Positions 21,712 to 32,709 of a stretch of DNA of 64,000 bases are shown in pieces. Made by a program: the position numbers and the translations under genes. The notes below the pieces were generated by a model. The model was not told the DNA's origin, did not search any database, and saw only the letters and a list, made by a program, of their open reading frames with translations. The DNA is from Shinisaurus crocodilurus (lineage: Eukaryota; Chordata; Lepidosauria; Squamata; Shinisauridae). The stretch lies in NCBI GenBank assembly GCA_021292165.1, contig CM037883.1, positions 9,067,434 through 9,131,433 of the forward strand. Reading direction: 5' to 3'. Position 1 is the first letter of the stretch. Each line of letters starts with the position of its first letter.

Positions 21712-21966
21712 TAGGGTTTGAACCGGGAACCTTTGGGTCTGTTTGCAGTTGCCTCATGTGTTGAACTGCTGAACTGCATGTTGAAGCATCTGTCTAAGCA
21801 TTTAGGAATATAGCAAGCCTGCCCAGTATTGCTGGCACTGACTGGTGGCAGCTCTCCAAGGTTTGAGGTAGGAGATGGTTCTGCCCTGCTTGGAGACACC
21901 AGGGATCAAATCTGGGACCTCCTGTAAATGCAAAGCATGCAATCTGTCACTGAGCCATGGCCACTG
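21712..21966 (-). mobile_element. tRNA-derived SINE, second family, copy 3
   Basis: On the minus strand it starts near ATGGCTCAGTGACAGATTGC (A box). It continues with GATTTGATCCCTGG (B box) and GGAGAGCTGCCACCAGTCAG. The 3' end is not the usual TTCCTATGTTC, so it is truncated or diverged there. Confidence 0.65.
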
Positions 21967-23327
21967 CACTGATCGCATCCACCCAGGATGGTCATCAGAT
22001 CATCTCCAGCTTGCATAATCTCCTCGGAGACAATCCTTTGCCTATATGACTGTACAAGTTACAAGGTTGTTCTGTGTTTCTGTAAGTTATAATAAAAAAG
22101 GTGTTGAGTCTGAAGACGTCTGGTGTGTGTTGCTGTTTCCCATATACAAAAGGGGACAATAGTTGAAGATTGGGTTAAAGAATAAACAAACAAACAAAGT
22201 GCTGCACTTCAGAAACTAAGGCTAAGAGCAGACCTCTTTTTAGAGAATTCATAGTGCAGAGCATTGCCATACCATATGTCTCATTCTTACTGAGACAGAT
22301 AGCTTCTGGATGTTAATCAGATTAGATACACCAGTCACTTCCTCTGAACATAATCACTGTGGTTGGTGGCTTCCCTCTATGAAAGTATTCAGATCTGATG
22401 ACTAAAAAAAAAAAAGAAGAAGAAAATAAAAGGGGGATCTTTAAAAGGTTTGGTTGTTTACCGATCTGCTTCAGTGAACCATAATTTTCTCACATTTTAT
22501 AAAATTGTTCCCACCATAAAAAGGAAAATGGCTGCTCGGTGATTTCATCAGCTTCTCCCTCACTGCCCAGTGTGCCGTTACCTTTTCTCAGGTTCAGCTT
22601 TATGCATTTATTAATGTTAACAGATCTATGAATGACATTCATACTTGCTTGCTTCTGATGCATAGTTCTTTATAACTGATGATATAGCAGATATTTTAGT
22701 GCTGGTAGTTCATTATGTTCCGTGTTGTTATGATCTTGGGAGGGACAAAAGCCATTCAAAGTAGTACACAGCAATGTAAAACCTCCTCTTATGCTGCTGC
22801 AGTGGGAATCCCCCTCCCCACCTCAAATATTCCACACACACCCCTCCGCCTGAGTTTTCAGCATTCATTAAAAATGTAAATCAACCGCTTTTACTTGTGA
22901 AGATGTAAAGAAATGCTTGCAGGATGTTTCAAATTTGCTCACCAAGAGGTAGTACAATTATATATGTTTAAATAAATGGTGCTACCTGTCTTTAAATTGG
23001 GTTACCTGTGTTTATGTCCTGGCTATTCTGCAATGATTCCCCACTGCCTTTTTAGGCCACCTTGCCACAAAATGTGTGACTGGGAGGCTGTATGCAGGCT
23101 ATGAGCCATTGCCAGCCTGCTTTCAAAGTCCTGGAACAAGCTTCGGACATCCCCCCCCCCCGACTCTCTCTCCTCAAAGAAAGAACAGTACAGAAGAAGC
23201 TCTGGCAAGCTGGCTGTGACCCGTAAAATGATGGGCAAGATCTTGTGAGATAAGGAAATACCTCCAGAAACAAATTGAGACCAAGGTTCCAAAACCAGAG
23301 CATCCTAAACAGATCTCATACGGACTA
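21967..23327. other. Stretch without recognised genes
   Basis: Around 22060-22140 an ATAATAAAAAAGG signal followed by a GTGTTGCTGTTTCCCA end recalls an LTR 3' end, but I could not define boundaries. An A-run lies at 22404-22416. Nothing else is clear. Confidence 0.35.
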
Positions 23328-23800
23328 TTTATTTATTTATTTATTTGTTGTATTTCTGAATCGCCCATCTGGCCGGCAAACCGGCCACTCTGGGCGATGT
23401 ACAGCATGATAAAATACATTTAAAATACATGATATAAAATAAATTTAAAACAGTATAAAACAGTATAACTTTTAAAATCTTAACCCACCCCATATTCCCG
23501 CCTGAATAACCATGTTTTTAGCAGAGAGGGGGCATGACGGAGGTCACTAGGGAGAGAGTTCCACAGTATGGGGGCCGCCACAGAAAAGGCCCTCTTCCTC
23601 GTCCCCACCAGTCTAGCTGCTCTGGCTGAAGGGACAAGGAGAAGGCCGTCTGTGGCAGATCTCGTTGAGTGGCCTACTTGGTGTTGCTGGAGACGCTCCT
23701 TGAGATAAACTGGACCGGAGCCGTATAAGGTTTTAAAGGTCAAAACCACCACCTTGAATTAGGCTCGGCAAGCAACTGAGACTGGAAGTCTCAGGTGGTT
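23328..23800 (-). mobile_element. L2 LINE 3' end, antisense
   Basis: Begins with a (TTTA)n tail, then CGCCCATCTGGCCGG and CCGGCCACTCTGGGCG, the antisense terminal stem. An A-rich 3' UTR and the ORF2 C-terminus follow. Confidence 0.8.
23486..23752 (-). pseudogene. L2 ORF2 C-terminal fragment
   Basis: The minus strand reads 89 codons without interruption, with VVLTFKTLYGSGPVYLKERL, then RKRAFSVAAPILWNSLP, then LRHAPSLLKTWLF. These are the conserved last blocks of L2-type reverse transcriptase ORFs, lying after the catalytic domain. The RT catalytic part itself is absent because the copy is 5'-truncated. It shares its order of motifs with the fragments at 28.9, 39.1, 40.3 and 44.8 kb. It cannot act alone. 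Confidence 0.75.
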
Positions 23801-23870
23801 CACTCTGTTCCTGAGCTAGCCGTTCAAGGGATGGTAGGTAACCTCCTCACCCCATGACAGTAATAAGCAT

Positions 23871-24336
23871 AGGGTGCAATCCAATAGGGATGCCCATAAT
23901 CCTCCACACTCAGAGGATTATGGGCATCTTATGAAGGGTGGAGGAAGCGGCGGAGGGAATCTCTGCCTCCCCACTCCTCCTGTCCTGCAAGTCATCTAGA
24001 CGACCAATTTCAGCTGCCCAGCTGCCATGCTTTGGAGCGGGGGGGGGGGGATGAGGCTGGAGTGCCACCAGGATACATTATATCCTGGTGGCACTGGTCT
24101 CCTCCCTCCCCACCCCCCAGAATACCCCTTTTACTCCTTCTCCAAGGTCGCTCTTATGAGCTCGGAGAAGCAGCTGGCATGGTTCTTTCTGCGCTTGCCA
24201 TGAAGGGGGGGGGGAGGAGGAACCAAGTGCAGATCCCAGCTCTGAGGTCGGAGCTCTGCCTTCCACCTTGGATATGGAGAATTTGAAGAATCCTATGCCC
24301 CCCTAGACAGTGTCTAGGGGGGCCATAGGATCGCTC
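23871..24336. mobile_element. Non-autonomous DNA element with GGGTGCAATCC ends, copy 1
   Basis: Starts AGGGTGCAATCCAATAGGG and ends GGCCATAGGATCGCTCCC. A homologous element at 60668-61190 has the same ends and a matching right part (CTGTCTAG, then CCATAGGATTGC). Internal hairpins include CCCCCCTAGACAGTGTCTAGGGGGG-like arms at 24298-24324. No transposase. Confidence 0.5.
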
Positions 24337-24795
24337 CCATAACATATTGGGCCAGTGGAACTTTATATTCAGATATACACGCTGCAAGAGTCAACAAATA
24401 CCACTAGGGTTCTCTACACCTAGCCTGCAAGGAAAATTTTCTGGAAGATTCACTATAAAGGCTCGAATCTTACTAAACTATCTCAGTAAATTAACTTAGC
24501 ACTACAAACTGAGTCTGTGATTAATTACTGCTCTACTTCACACTTCAGAGATAAATCTATATTCTCTCTAAATTCTCCCCTCCCCACTTTCTTTTCGGTG
24601 TGATGCAGATCATCACATTCAAATGAGAAGGAAAGTTGCATCATTTTATTTAGCTACAGATACTTTAGCTATATTACTACAAAACTGGGTATACACATTT
24701 TATTCTGGGTATATTTTAGGTGGAAAATGTGGAGTCCTAGGTGTATTTGGGAATGCCATCTAAACCCTACAGTGGGAAACTGACCTCATCAAAAT
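24337..24795. other. Stretch without recognised features
   Basis: AT-rich, nothing supportable. Confidence 0.45.
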
Positions 24796-25110
24796 GAGGG
24801 ATGTGTGAATCACCAAAATTTGAGCTCATTGAATTTCAACCTCAAAGCTTGTTCTGACCATAGCCCGTAATGGATTGTGAGCTTCGTTGGGTTTTGTTTG
24901 TTTGTTTCTTGTATGACAATTTATGTGTCTTTTTGTGCACATTTTCCCCCAAATGCATGCATCAGTGGTGCACATTTTTAAATGTAAATTTTTTGTCCCA
25001 TTGACCAAAGTGTGTTTATGCTCATTTTCAAAATATACATTTTGTTGTTGTGCAAATCACACTGCAAGCACAGAAATGTATGGACTTCAGACCACAGACT
25101 GCATTAATTT
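24796..25110. mobile_element. hAT-like MITE, diverged
   Basis: Starts GAGGGATGTGTGAATCACC and contains repeated TGTGCACATTTT and AAATGTATGG motifs. The stretch 25050-25105 matches, in reverse complement, 55905-55990 of the element that is split by an LTR at 56 kb. The right end is obscured by the SINE that follows. Confidence 0.45.
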
Positions 25111-25117
25111 CCGCATC

Positions 25118-25306
25118 CAAACCCAAGGTGGCTTACATAGTCCTCCTCCCCATTTTATCCTCACAACAACCCTGTGAGGTAGGTTAGGCTGAGAGTCTGT
25201 GACTGGCCCAAAGTCACCCAGTGAGCCTCATGACTGAGTGGGGACTAGAACCCGGATCTCCCCAGTCCCAGTCCAACACTCTAACCTCTACACCACACTG
25301 GCTCTT
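25118..25306 (-). mobile_element. Ther1/MIR-core SINE (Squam3-like), copy 6, antisense
   Basis: In antisense it runs from the CCAAGGTGGCTTACAT 3' block through CCTCACAACAACCCTGTGAG to the head (CACACTGGCTC). The AATAAA tail is missing. Confidence 0.87.
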
Positions 25307-26246
25307 GATTATGAAGCATTTCTGCTGCAGTAGATCACAGGATACTTACATTTGATTACTGACCCAGCGGACCAAGGTCTGGTCCACCAAAGACCATCTC
25401 CATGGATATCAGTAGACATCTAGACATTGTGGATGGGGTACAACCTTGAATAATCTATCTCTCTATCTGTTGTATCCTACTCTTTTATTATTATTATTAT
25501 TTAGAAAGCTCAGAGCAGCTTATATGGGGCCACCAGTTATCTTCCATAAGAAACTTAGCAGGAGGACCATAGCACCAACATTGCTCTCAACCATTCCTTG
25601 TACCAGTCTTCCATGTCTGTGCCTCTTCCCTTTTTTGTCAGGGTATACACCAAGGATGGGGAACCTCTTGCAGCCTGAAGTCTGAATTCAATTTTGGAGA
25701 AGCTCTCAGGGATCACATTCTTGTGGTGGGAGGTACCAAAGGCAAAGGGGGAAGGGCCAAAGGAAAATGAGGTGGAGAAAAAAAAAAAGCAAAACGGTAA
25801 AAATATAAGGATATTTTTGCTTAAAGCACTTCTTGCCAGTAACTAAGCCTTAGGAGAGGCATTTTGACCTTTTATACTGAGGAGAAAAACTGCACAGAAG
25901 CCAGGAATCCACCAAATGATTGATGGTTGGGGCATGGGGTTGTAGCCTTTGGGGGAGCCCCAAAAGGCTGGACTGGGACCCTGGGATGGAGGTCTCACAC
26001 CCCTGGCATACGCCATAACCACCTGCCTCTCATTCTCCCAGGTTTCTTCTTCCACTGCCTCTGAACTCCCCACCCTCACTATTTCCTCCTTGACCTGATA
26101 TCATCATAGCACTAATTTGAAACTGTGAGAGAGCAATAACATATTATTAAATTAAAACAAGGAAGCTGCCAACTGGAGAAACTGATATGATTTCTGGACA
26201 TCCGAGCCCTTTGATAGGCACTTGGAGACCACAATAAAATTCTCTG
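25307..26246. other. Mostly unassigned; possible hAT fragment at 25655-25870
   Basis: AAGGATGGGGAACCTCTTGC at about 25655 resembles the GGGGTGGGGAACCT terminus of another squamate hAT-like repeat, also glimpsed at 46.85, 58.9 and 61.87 kb. I could not define full boundaries. Otherwise nothing. Confidence 0.35.
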
Positions 26247-26407
26247 TAGGAACACATGAAGCTGCCTCCATCTAGCTCAGTAGTGTCCACATTGACCAGC
26301 AGTTGCTCTCAGTGGTTTCCCTACTGGGGGTTTCCCCTACCCTGGATGCCAGGAATTGAACCTGGGACCTTCTACATGCAAAACATTTGCTATACCACTG
26401 AGCTCAG
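26247..26407 (-). mobile_element. tRNA-derived SINE, second family, copy 4
   Basis: On the minus strand CTCAGTGGTATAGC (A box) is followed by GGTCCCAGGTTCAATTCC (B box). It ends in the ATCTAGCTCAGTAGTG-type block and CATGAAGCTGCC. Confidence 0.72.
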
Positions 26408-27210
26408 AAATGTGATGTACGAACGCAAAGACTCTTGCTCGGGGCTAGAGGAGCTGCATTGTCTTCTTGCTCGCTCTGTGCTGAAGGAGACTACTATTTC
26501 TGCTCATAAAGGTCACCAGGACAAGTTGTCTCTCATTCAAAGCTTGTACAAAATAATTGAAGCTTTTGTTATCAAAGGGCTTTGGAAGATTTTCAGCACA
26601 GTGATCCGGTGTGTTGTCGTTCGGTATGGACAGAAACCTCACCGGTCCCTGATTGATCTGCAGTGATTCAGCAATCAGTCATATTGGTTAAAGAAAACAA
26701 CACAACCTCTTTTGTAAAAGCTGATTAGAAATCAGGTGTGTTGTTGTTGTTGTTGTTGTTGTTTTCACAAAGCACTCCTTTGAGTTTGAAATGTATCACT
26801 TATGAATAGGGTGGAAAGATATGGGATGGAAAGGCTCTTTTTTAAATCAAGTGTACTACATTCTCTGCTCAAGGTAGTTTTTGCAAGTGAATTTCAGTTT
26901 CAGACATAGAAAAGGCAAACAGCAACAACCTGATTTAAACGCCTCTTGTAACAATAGTCATAAGGTCCAATTTTGCAATCTGATAATGGCATTTCTTTTT
27001 AGCCTTTCTTGCAGCTCTCCAGACTGACAAAGACATAATACAGGGAACGTTACTTGGCAACTGCTTCATATTTTAATTCATATTTGACTTGCCATGACAA
27101 AAAAAAAATGCTATAGTGTTAGGGTATCTGTAGAAGACTATTCTTTCAAGTTGAAAATATCTACAAGAACTGAACACAATAGATTAACCTATTTTGTATG
27201 AAAAACATCT
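26408..27210. other. Stretch without recognised features
   Basis: Contains a (GTT)n tract at 26738-26763. Nothing else supportable. Confidence 0.5.
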
Positions 27211-27680
27211 AATTATTATATAATTATTATTATTATTATTATTATTATTATTTCATTTTCATTTTCATTTTCATTTTCATTTCTATACTGTCCAATAGCC
27301 AAAGCTCTCTGGGTGGTTCATAAAAATTACAAACCACAAATAGAAGATAGTAACAAAAACATAATATAAAATCTATAACATATACAATTTAAAAACATTT
27401 TAAACAGCTAAATCAATTACAGTAAGATACTGGACCTGATAAAAACAACTGACATAAAGGCCCCATCATATGTCATCAAATGCCTTAACCTGGCATCAAA
27501 AAGATGACAATGTTAGCACCAGGTGGACCTCAGTGGGGAGGCCATTCCATAACTGCAGGGGCTCTGCTGAGAAGACCTTCTCCCTTGTTGCCACCTTCTG
27601 AGCATCCCTTGGAGGAAGCACTCAGCAGAAAGCCTCAGATGTTGATCGTAGTGTATGGGTAGGTTCATGTCAGGAGTTTC
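27211..27680 (-). mobile_element. L2 LINE 3' end, antisense, with TTA and TTTTCA tails
   Basis: The tail is (ATT)n at 27211-27252, then (TTTTCA)n at 27251-27283. CTATACTGTCCAATAGCC and AAAGCTCTCTGGGTGG (antisense terminal stem) follow, then 3' UTR. At 27480-27672 degraded ORF2 C-terminal sequence corresponds to the frame at 39.1 kb. Confidence 0.75.
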
Positions 27681-27743
27681 CACATAGTGTCCAGGTAGGC
27701 TCATGTAGGTTTATGTAAAGCAACTCAGCATTTGTCAGATGTA

Positions 27744-28001
27744 CAGTAATACCTTGGATTGCAAGTAACTTGGTCTGAGAGCGTTTTGCAAGACAAGCAA
27801 TTTTTAAAATAAATTTTGACTTGATAAACAAGCGACATCTTGCAATACAAGTGTAGGGATGTAACCGCTCGCCTTGAGCGGGCGTAGTGGGCTGAGATCA
27901 GCCCCGCTCACACCCGCCAGAGACTCGCTTTGATATAAGAGTGTTTTGGATTACAAGCACGGTTCCGGAATGAATTATGCTTGCAATCCAAGGTATTACT
28001 G
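27744..28001. mobile_element. Tc1/mariner-like (Tigger-type) MITE, 258 bp, TA target site
   Basis: The left end CAGTAATACCTTGGATTGCA is repeated in perfect reverse complement at the right end (CTTGCAATCCAAGGTATTACTG), giving at least 22-bp terminal inverted repeats. TA lies immediately outside on both sides (27742-27743 and 28002-28003), the target duplication of Tc1/mariner elements. The terminal sequence resembles Tigger/pogo-type elements. The interior is GC-rich and has no transposase. Confidence 0.85.
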
Positions 28002-28203
28002 TACTAAATTGTATCAGGATGCCTGTACATCTATCCAACAAATAAGAGATAGACCTCATTTGCATGATCACCACAGCCCACCATGGCTTAAATAAGTCCC
28101 AGTGGGCTGCAGTGAATGTGCAAACCAGGTTTTGGCACCCGTAGGCCCAAGGTTGCCAATGTAACCCTCGACCGTGACTTCTAGTGTCATCTGAACCCAG
28201 TGA

Positions 28204-28291
28204 GGGTGACTTCTTGGTGTGGTTAACAAACCACCCCACAACCCTAACAGGCCATGGGTTCTGGTTTGTTAACCACCCCAAGAAGTCACCC
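28204..28291. repeat. 30-bp hairpin with 28-base loop
   Basis: Left arm 28204-28233 and right arm 28262-28291 are reverse complements at 29 of 30 positions (GGGTGACTTCTTGG ... GTTAACAAACCA). It may be the centre of a larger foldback repeat at about 28020-28440, since more GGTTAAC/GTTAACC-like pieces follow. Confidence 0.85.
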
Positions 28292-28834
28292 TTGCCAAGT
28301 GTGGACAACACGTGAAGCCACACCTGCTGAGGGTAATTATCTAAATTGGGCCGCCATGTGGCCGGCACGCACAGGGTGTTTAACAAGCCACCTTGGCTAA
28401 TTAACCACCCTTCTGTTGTGTGAAATGGCCCATTTAGTTGCATAGGGCCCTCTCTGCCCACAGTCCACACACACACAAAGCTAAAAAGCAACCCCCTTTG
28501 CCCAACCTAACCCATGCAGTAGCAACCTGAAGAGAACCCTCATAAGTCCCAGTGTGACCTTGAATGCCTCCACACACATCAAATGGGCATTGTGGTTTTC
28601 CCCTGGAAACAGCTGCCAAATCAAAAGCACCTTTATACAGATCCTTGGGCCAGAGAGAGAGATGGAGCTAGGACTACTCTGAAGCCATTCTCTCACCTTT
28701 GCGGTACCTCCATCCTCCAGGAAAGGTGGGTAGTTGGAGAATTTCTGTGACCTTCAGTGGGGTTCCCAAGATCACAACACTTTCAGGGATTGGAAGAAGT
28801 ATACGTACTATTTGACAATCTGTTCTTTTCTTTT
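28292..28834. other. Stretch without recognised features
   Basis: Possibly part of the foldback repeat on its left side. The 197-codon minus frame at 27898-28491 crosses a MITE and a hairpin and is not a gene. Confidence 0.4.
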
Positions 28835-29050
28835 TTCTGTAATGAAGGCCAATCAGTTTAAATATCTCTTTAAGAATGGTGCCGGGAACATCACTAGGTG
28901 CTCCACTGAGCATCCTGATTGCTGCATTCTGCATTACCTGCACCATCTGAACCAGGCACATGGGCAGCCCCACATAAAGTGCATTGCAGCAGTCTAATCA
29001 TGAGGTTACCAGTGCATGGATCACTGTGGCTAGGCTATCCCTATCCAGGA
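28835..29050 (-). mobile_element. L2 LINE fragment, antisense
   Basis: The minus strand encodes degraded L2 reverse-transcriptase end motifs: CCNALYVGLPM-like, then VQNAA-like (MQNAAIRMLSG), then a KLIGLHY-type block. It lacks the 3' tail. Confidence 0.65.
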
Positions 29051-29390
29051 ACAGGCACAGGCAGGGTATCTCCCTCACATCTGTAAATATTGCAGTTGCT
29101 TACATCTGTAAATAAGGTAAGTAATTGAAAGGAAAAAACATAAAGACATTGTATGAGATGCCTGCTTTGCTGTAAAAGCAAAGGACTTGAAGACTCCCAC
29201 TCAAATGTTTCAGATCACGGATGGCTCATTTTTCTCAATTTCCATCTGTAATGGACACAGATGTCTCTGGCTGACAAGAAAATATGAATTCTGAATTTCT
29301 TTAGATGATCTGCCACTGATGTATCTCTCTGGAACTCCCCATGCAACAGAAAAGAGAGAGCAGTGAAAGATGCATAGAGAATGCTCAATT

Positions 29391-29727
29391 CAGGGATGTA
29401 CGAGAATTTTGTTTCCGTTCGAAAATCATCCGAATTTGGCCCTTTTGCAATCCTGAATGTGAGCATGAATGGGAGTGCATCTTTTGAAGAATGTTTGCAC
29501 ATCCTCAAAGTTTTGATTGCACTTATTTTATTTTAAAAAGAAAGAAAAAGATACATACTTTCATGCTTTAGTCAATGGAGAGGGTGGGGATGCATACTTT
29601 TAAAAATTCATAAAAGTGCTCTTTTACTGTTCAAATGGAAAGGAAATATAGGTCGTAAATGAAAATGGGAGCAAGGCAGAGCTTCACAGTAGAGTTTGGC
29701 GAATTTTGGCAAGCTCAAGCATCCCTG
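29391..29727 (+). mobile_element. hAT-like MITE (CAGGGATG ends), 337 bp
   Basis: Begins CAGGGATGTACGAGAATTTT and ends CAAGCATCCCTG, so the outer 8 bases are perfect inverted repeats. No coding capacity. Confidence 0.6.
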
Positions 29728-31796
29728 GTTCACCCATCTCTCTAGAAGGAAACTAGAGTGCAGATTGGTAAGAAGTGGTGCAATGCATTATTTGTGGCCC
29801 TATTAGATCCAGGCCATGGCCATGACGAGCAGCACCCAAGGGTGCAGTTTACATCTGAGGGGTCCCCAAAACCGGAAAAATTGCAGTTGGCAGAAGATAC
29901 AATTCTGTTTGCCAATCACACACAGAAGGCCAGGATCCAACCTGACCAGTCCAGTGGCTCTATATGGCTTGCCAATTTAGAGGTGGATGTTGCATGTTGT
30001 GATTCCCCTCTACACCTGAAGAAGAAGGCGGCTCAGAGGCCTGAGAAACACAGTCCATGGGAACTCACTAGGCTAGCTCTCAGATCCCTGGATTCAAGTG
30101 CCAGCATCCCCCTAACAACAGGCTTGTTCAAGTCAAAAGACAGGCCATATCCTTCTTCAAGAGCTCCAGGTAGAGATAATAGTTTGCATCTAACTTTATA
30201 CCGAGGGTCCTGAATGGAGTGAGCTCTGAAGTGGGGGGCTAAGGAAGAAGGGGGAGTCCCAGTTGGGCAGAGCCACCCTCTGCAAGTGGAAGCTCCGCCG
30301 GCAGAGGTTGCTTCTATCTGATTTTTCAGGGGACTCCCCCTTCTCTCCTCTGCATCATATTTGAGAGGGTCCCTGAACCCCAGGAAAGGCTTTATGGGGG
30401 AATCTGAGGACTTCCAAGAGAAAGGTGGGGCAGGGAAGTCACTCTCCATGAACTCCCTACCACTGGTGCAACGCTGGATATGGAATGTACAGATTTTGTT
30501 AAATATGTTCCATCTGTGTGTCATGCATTGTCAGGCATCTTTCATTCCATCATCCATTCATTAATGGAGCTGGAGGTTTCTTTTTTGGGGGGGGGAGCTG
30601 TAAGAGAATTTCATTCCACTTGCGCAAACGCACATTTGCACCAGTACACATTAGTGCATGTGTGCACTTGCATGAATCTCCCCTCCCAAAGGGAAAAAGG
30701 TGGTCAACAAGTCCATGGAATCCGCGTGACTCAGAAAAAGTCGGTCTGCTGCAAAATCGGCAGGTCAGATTTATGGAAATCCAAACTCATTTGAATCCGT
30801 TGCTGATGTCTCCAACATTCTTACGCTGGATACAGCCCAAAGAGCATCTAACTAGACATAATTTAAGAAGAGACCTCAAATCTTCTTTCCGGCTGCTCCA
30901 GCAATGAAAGTGGAAGGCCTCACATTCCAGGAGAAGCTCAGCTGGAAGCTCAGGAGAAGTCTGGAGAAAGCAGGGGAATATCAAAGCAAAGGAAGGTGCA
31001 GACTCAAATTAATACCTAATAGTGGTTGCTCTAATCTCTCGAAAGCTGTCACTGGAATGCTGTCGCCCTGCTAGATTTTAAATTAAACCTCTTTAAGTGG
31101 CTCACTCTCTTTGTCTAGTGAAACATTATTAGTTTCTGTCACCGGGTGACTTGAGTTCCCTCTTCGTGTAAAGCTAGTGGGGGTGCATGACCTTTTCAAT
31201 TCCATCCTGGCTGACTTCCTACTTATGCTGCAGTAATTTCTCAGCATCTCAATCAAGCCCAGGTAGTTGCTTCTCTCTGGAAAATAGCTGCACGCAGTCC
31301 AGAACAGGTCAGGTGGGGAGAGACATATGCAGTTGGCACTGGAGGATAAGGGAGATGGAGAACAGCTCTAGATGTTCAGAGATGGGGATGGGGGCGGGCG
31401 GTTGCAAGAAGGGGAACAGGAAGAGCAAGCAAAATCCACATTTTTTCCAATCATTCTCATTCAATTCGATAGCCAAGGACTGGCTTTGAATAAGTAACTC
31501 AAAGGGGAAGGAAATTTCAGAGAAATTCTTACGGGTTGGGTTTGGGTTTCCTGTGCTTACCTTACTTAGGAGTTATGGCCCAGGAGTGTGTGTGAGCATC
31601 CTGTTTCTCACTGTACAATCATCCATCCTCCTGGCAGCCTGTAGCCTCCTTGACTTCCCACACTTCAATGAAAGCCCAGTGGAAGACATAATGAAATAAT
31701 TCCTCCTGTAGGGCTTTTCCAGATGAAGAAGCAGCGCAGCACAGGCATCCTGGGAGGCTGCAGAACAATGGAAAGGATGTGCAATAGAAAGGAAAC
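29728..31796. other. Stretch without recognised genes
   Basis: Overlapping frames of up to 163 codons (29758-30213 plus, 30033-30524 minus) have no recognisable domain. Bases 30595-30700 carry GCACATTTGCACC-type motifs as in the hAT-like MITEs. Nothing else is firm. Confidence 0.4.
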
Positions 31797-31797
31797 T

Positions 31798-31823
31798 ACA
31801 CACACACACACACACACACACAA
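31798..31823 (+). repeat. (CA)n microsatellite
   Basis: Thirteen CA units. Confidence 0.95.
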
Positions 31824-32066
31824 GCATCACCATCGGCCACCTCACAGTGATTCAGCAAGCTCGAAAACAACACAAAATGAATTATAAAATGTCCTGAGAA
31901 TGAGGCAGGAAGATCTTTGATCAGGGAAGAAAACTTTCAGGAGATTAGAGGACAGATTTTGACACAACACTAGCTCCACCTCTTCCCTGGATTTAGACAC
32001 AACACTGCTCTTTCACACCTGCACTGTGGAGGACCAGGCTTCCCAACACAGTTGCCAGTGCAAAAA

Positions 32067-32115
32067 GAAAGAAAGAAAGGAAGGAAGAAAGAGGAAAGTC
32101 CTTGGGGGGGGGGGG
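32067..32115 (+). repeat. (GAAA/GAAG)n and poly-G tract
   Basis: Purine-only stretch with AAAG and AAGG units, followed by a 13-base G-run at about 32105. Confidence 0.85.
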
Positions 32116-32233
32116 AAGAAAGAAGCTGGGCTACAATTCCTGCCAATGGTGAGCCATCTGAGATTTTTCTTTTCTTACCCTGCTAGAAATAAAATGTCAC
32201 TTTGCAGAATTTTCTCCAAATTTTCTTCAGCAT

Positions 32234-32292
32234 TGTGTGTGTGTGTGTGTGTGTGTGTGCGCAGCGCGCGCGCGTGTGCATGTGTGTGTGTG
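32234..32292 (+). repeat. Alternating purine-pyrimidine tract, (GT)n with (CG)n core
   Basis: (GT)12 leads into GCGCAGCGCGCGCGCGTGTG and another (GT)n. This is about 58 bases of almost perfect purine-pyrimidine alternation. Confidence 0.95.
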
Positions 32293-32410
32293 ATGGTTGC
32301 ATCCCTACCTCATCTCAAATGCCCTGGAATGATGCTAGGAATGGGGTATTCTGGAAGATGCAAAATAGGGGCCAGCCAGGCTGCCAGTGCAGTACCACTT
32401 GCAGTGGCAG

Positions 32411-32477
32411 TGCAAAACAACAACAACAACAACAACAACAGCACAGCTTAAAAAGAAAGAAAGAAAGAAAGAAAGAA
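32411..32477 (+). repeat. (AAC)n then (AAAG)n microsatellites
   Basis: Two adjacent tracts separated by GCACAGCTTA. Confidence 0.93.
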
Positions 32478-32690
32478 GTGGCCCTACAACCCCTGCCAAT
32501 GATGAATCCTACCTGTGAGAAGCTGTTGGAGAATTTCTCTTCTCTCTTCCCCCAAATTTCTCTGCCCACAAATACGGTAGAGAATTTCTAGAGAGAGTTT
32601 GCACACAGCTCTAAAAACACACATATTTTTCCAACATTTAAAAAAACAAACAAACCAGCCTCATACTTTGTACAGAAGTCAAATTATCAT

Positions 32691-32709
32691 CGTCGTCGTC
32701 GTCGTCGTT
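32691..32709 (+). repeat. (CGT)n microsatellite
   Basis: Six CGT units, followed by TATTATT. CpG-containing triplets are uncommon in vertebrate microsatellites. Confidence 0.95.

Noticed and set aside
27898..28491. 197-codon minus-strand frame
   Set aside because: It overlaps a TA-flanked MITE and a perfect hairpin, has no recognisable domain and no matching neighbour.
29758..30524. Overlapping frames of 151 and 163 codons on opposite strands
   Set aside because: Neither has a recognisable motif, and opposite-strand overlap of this kind is common by chance in GC-richer sequence.
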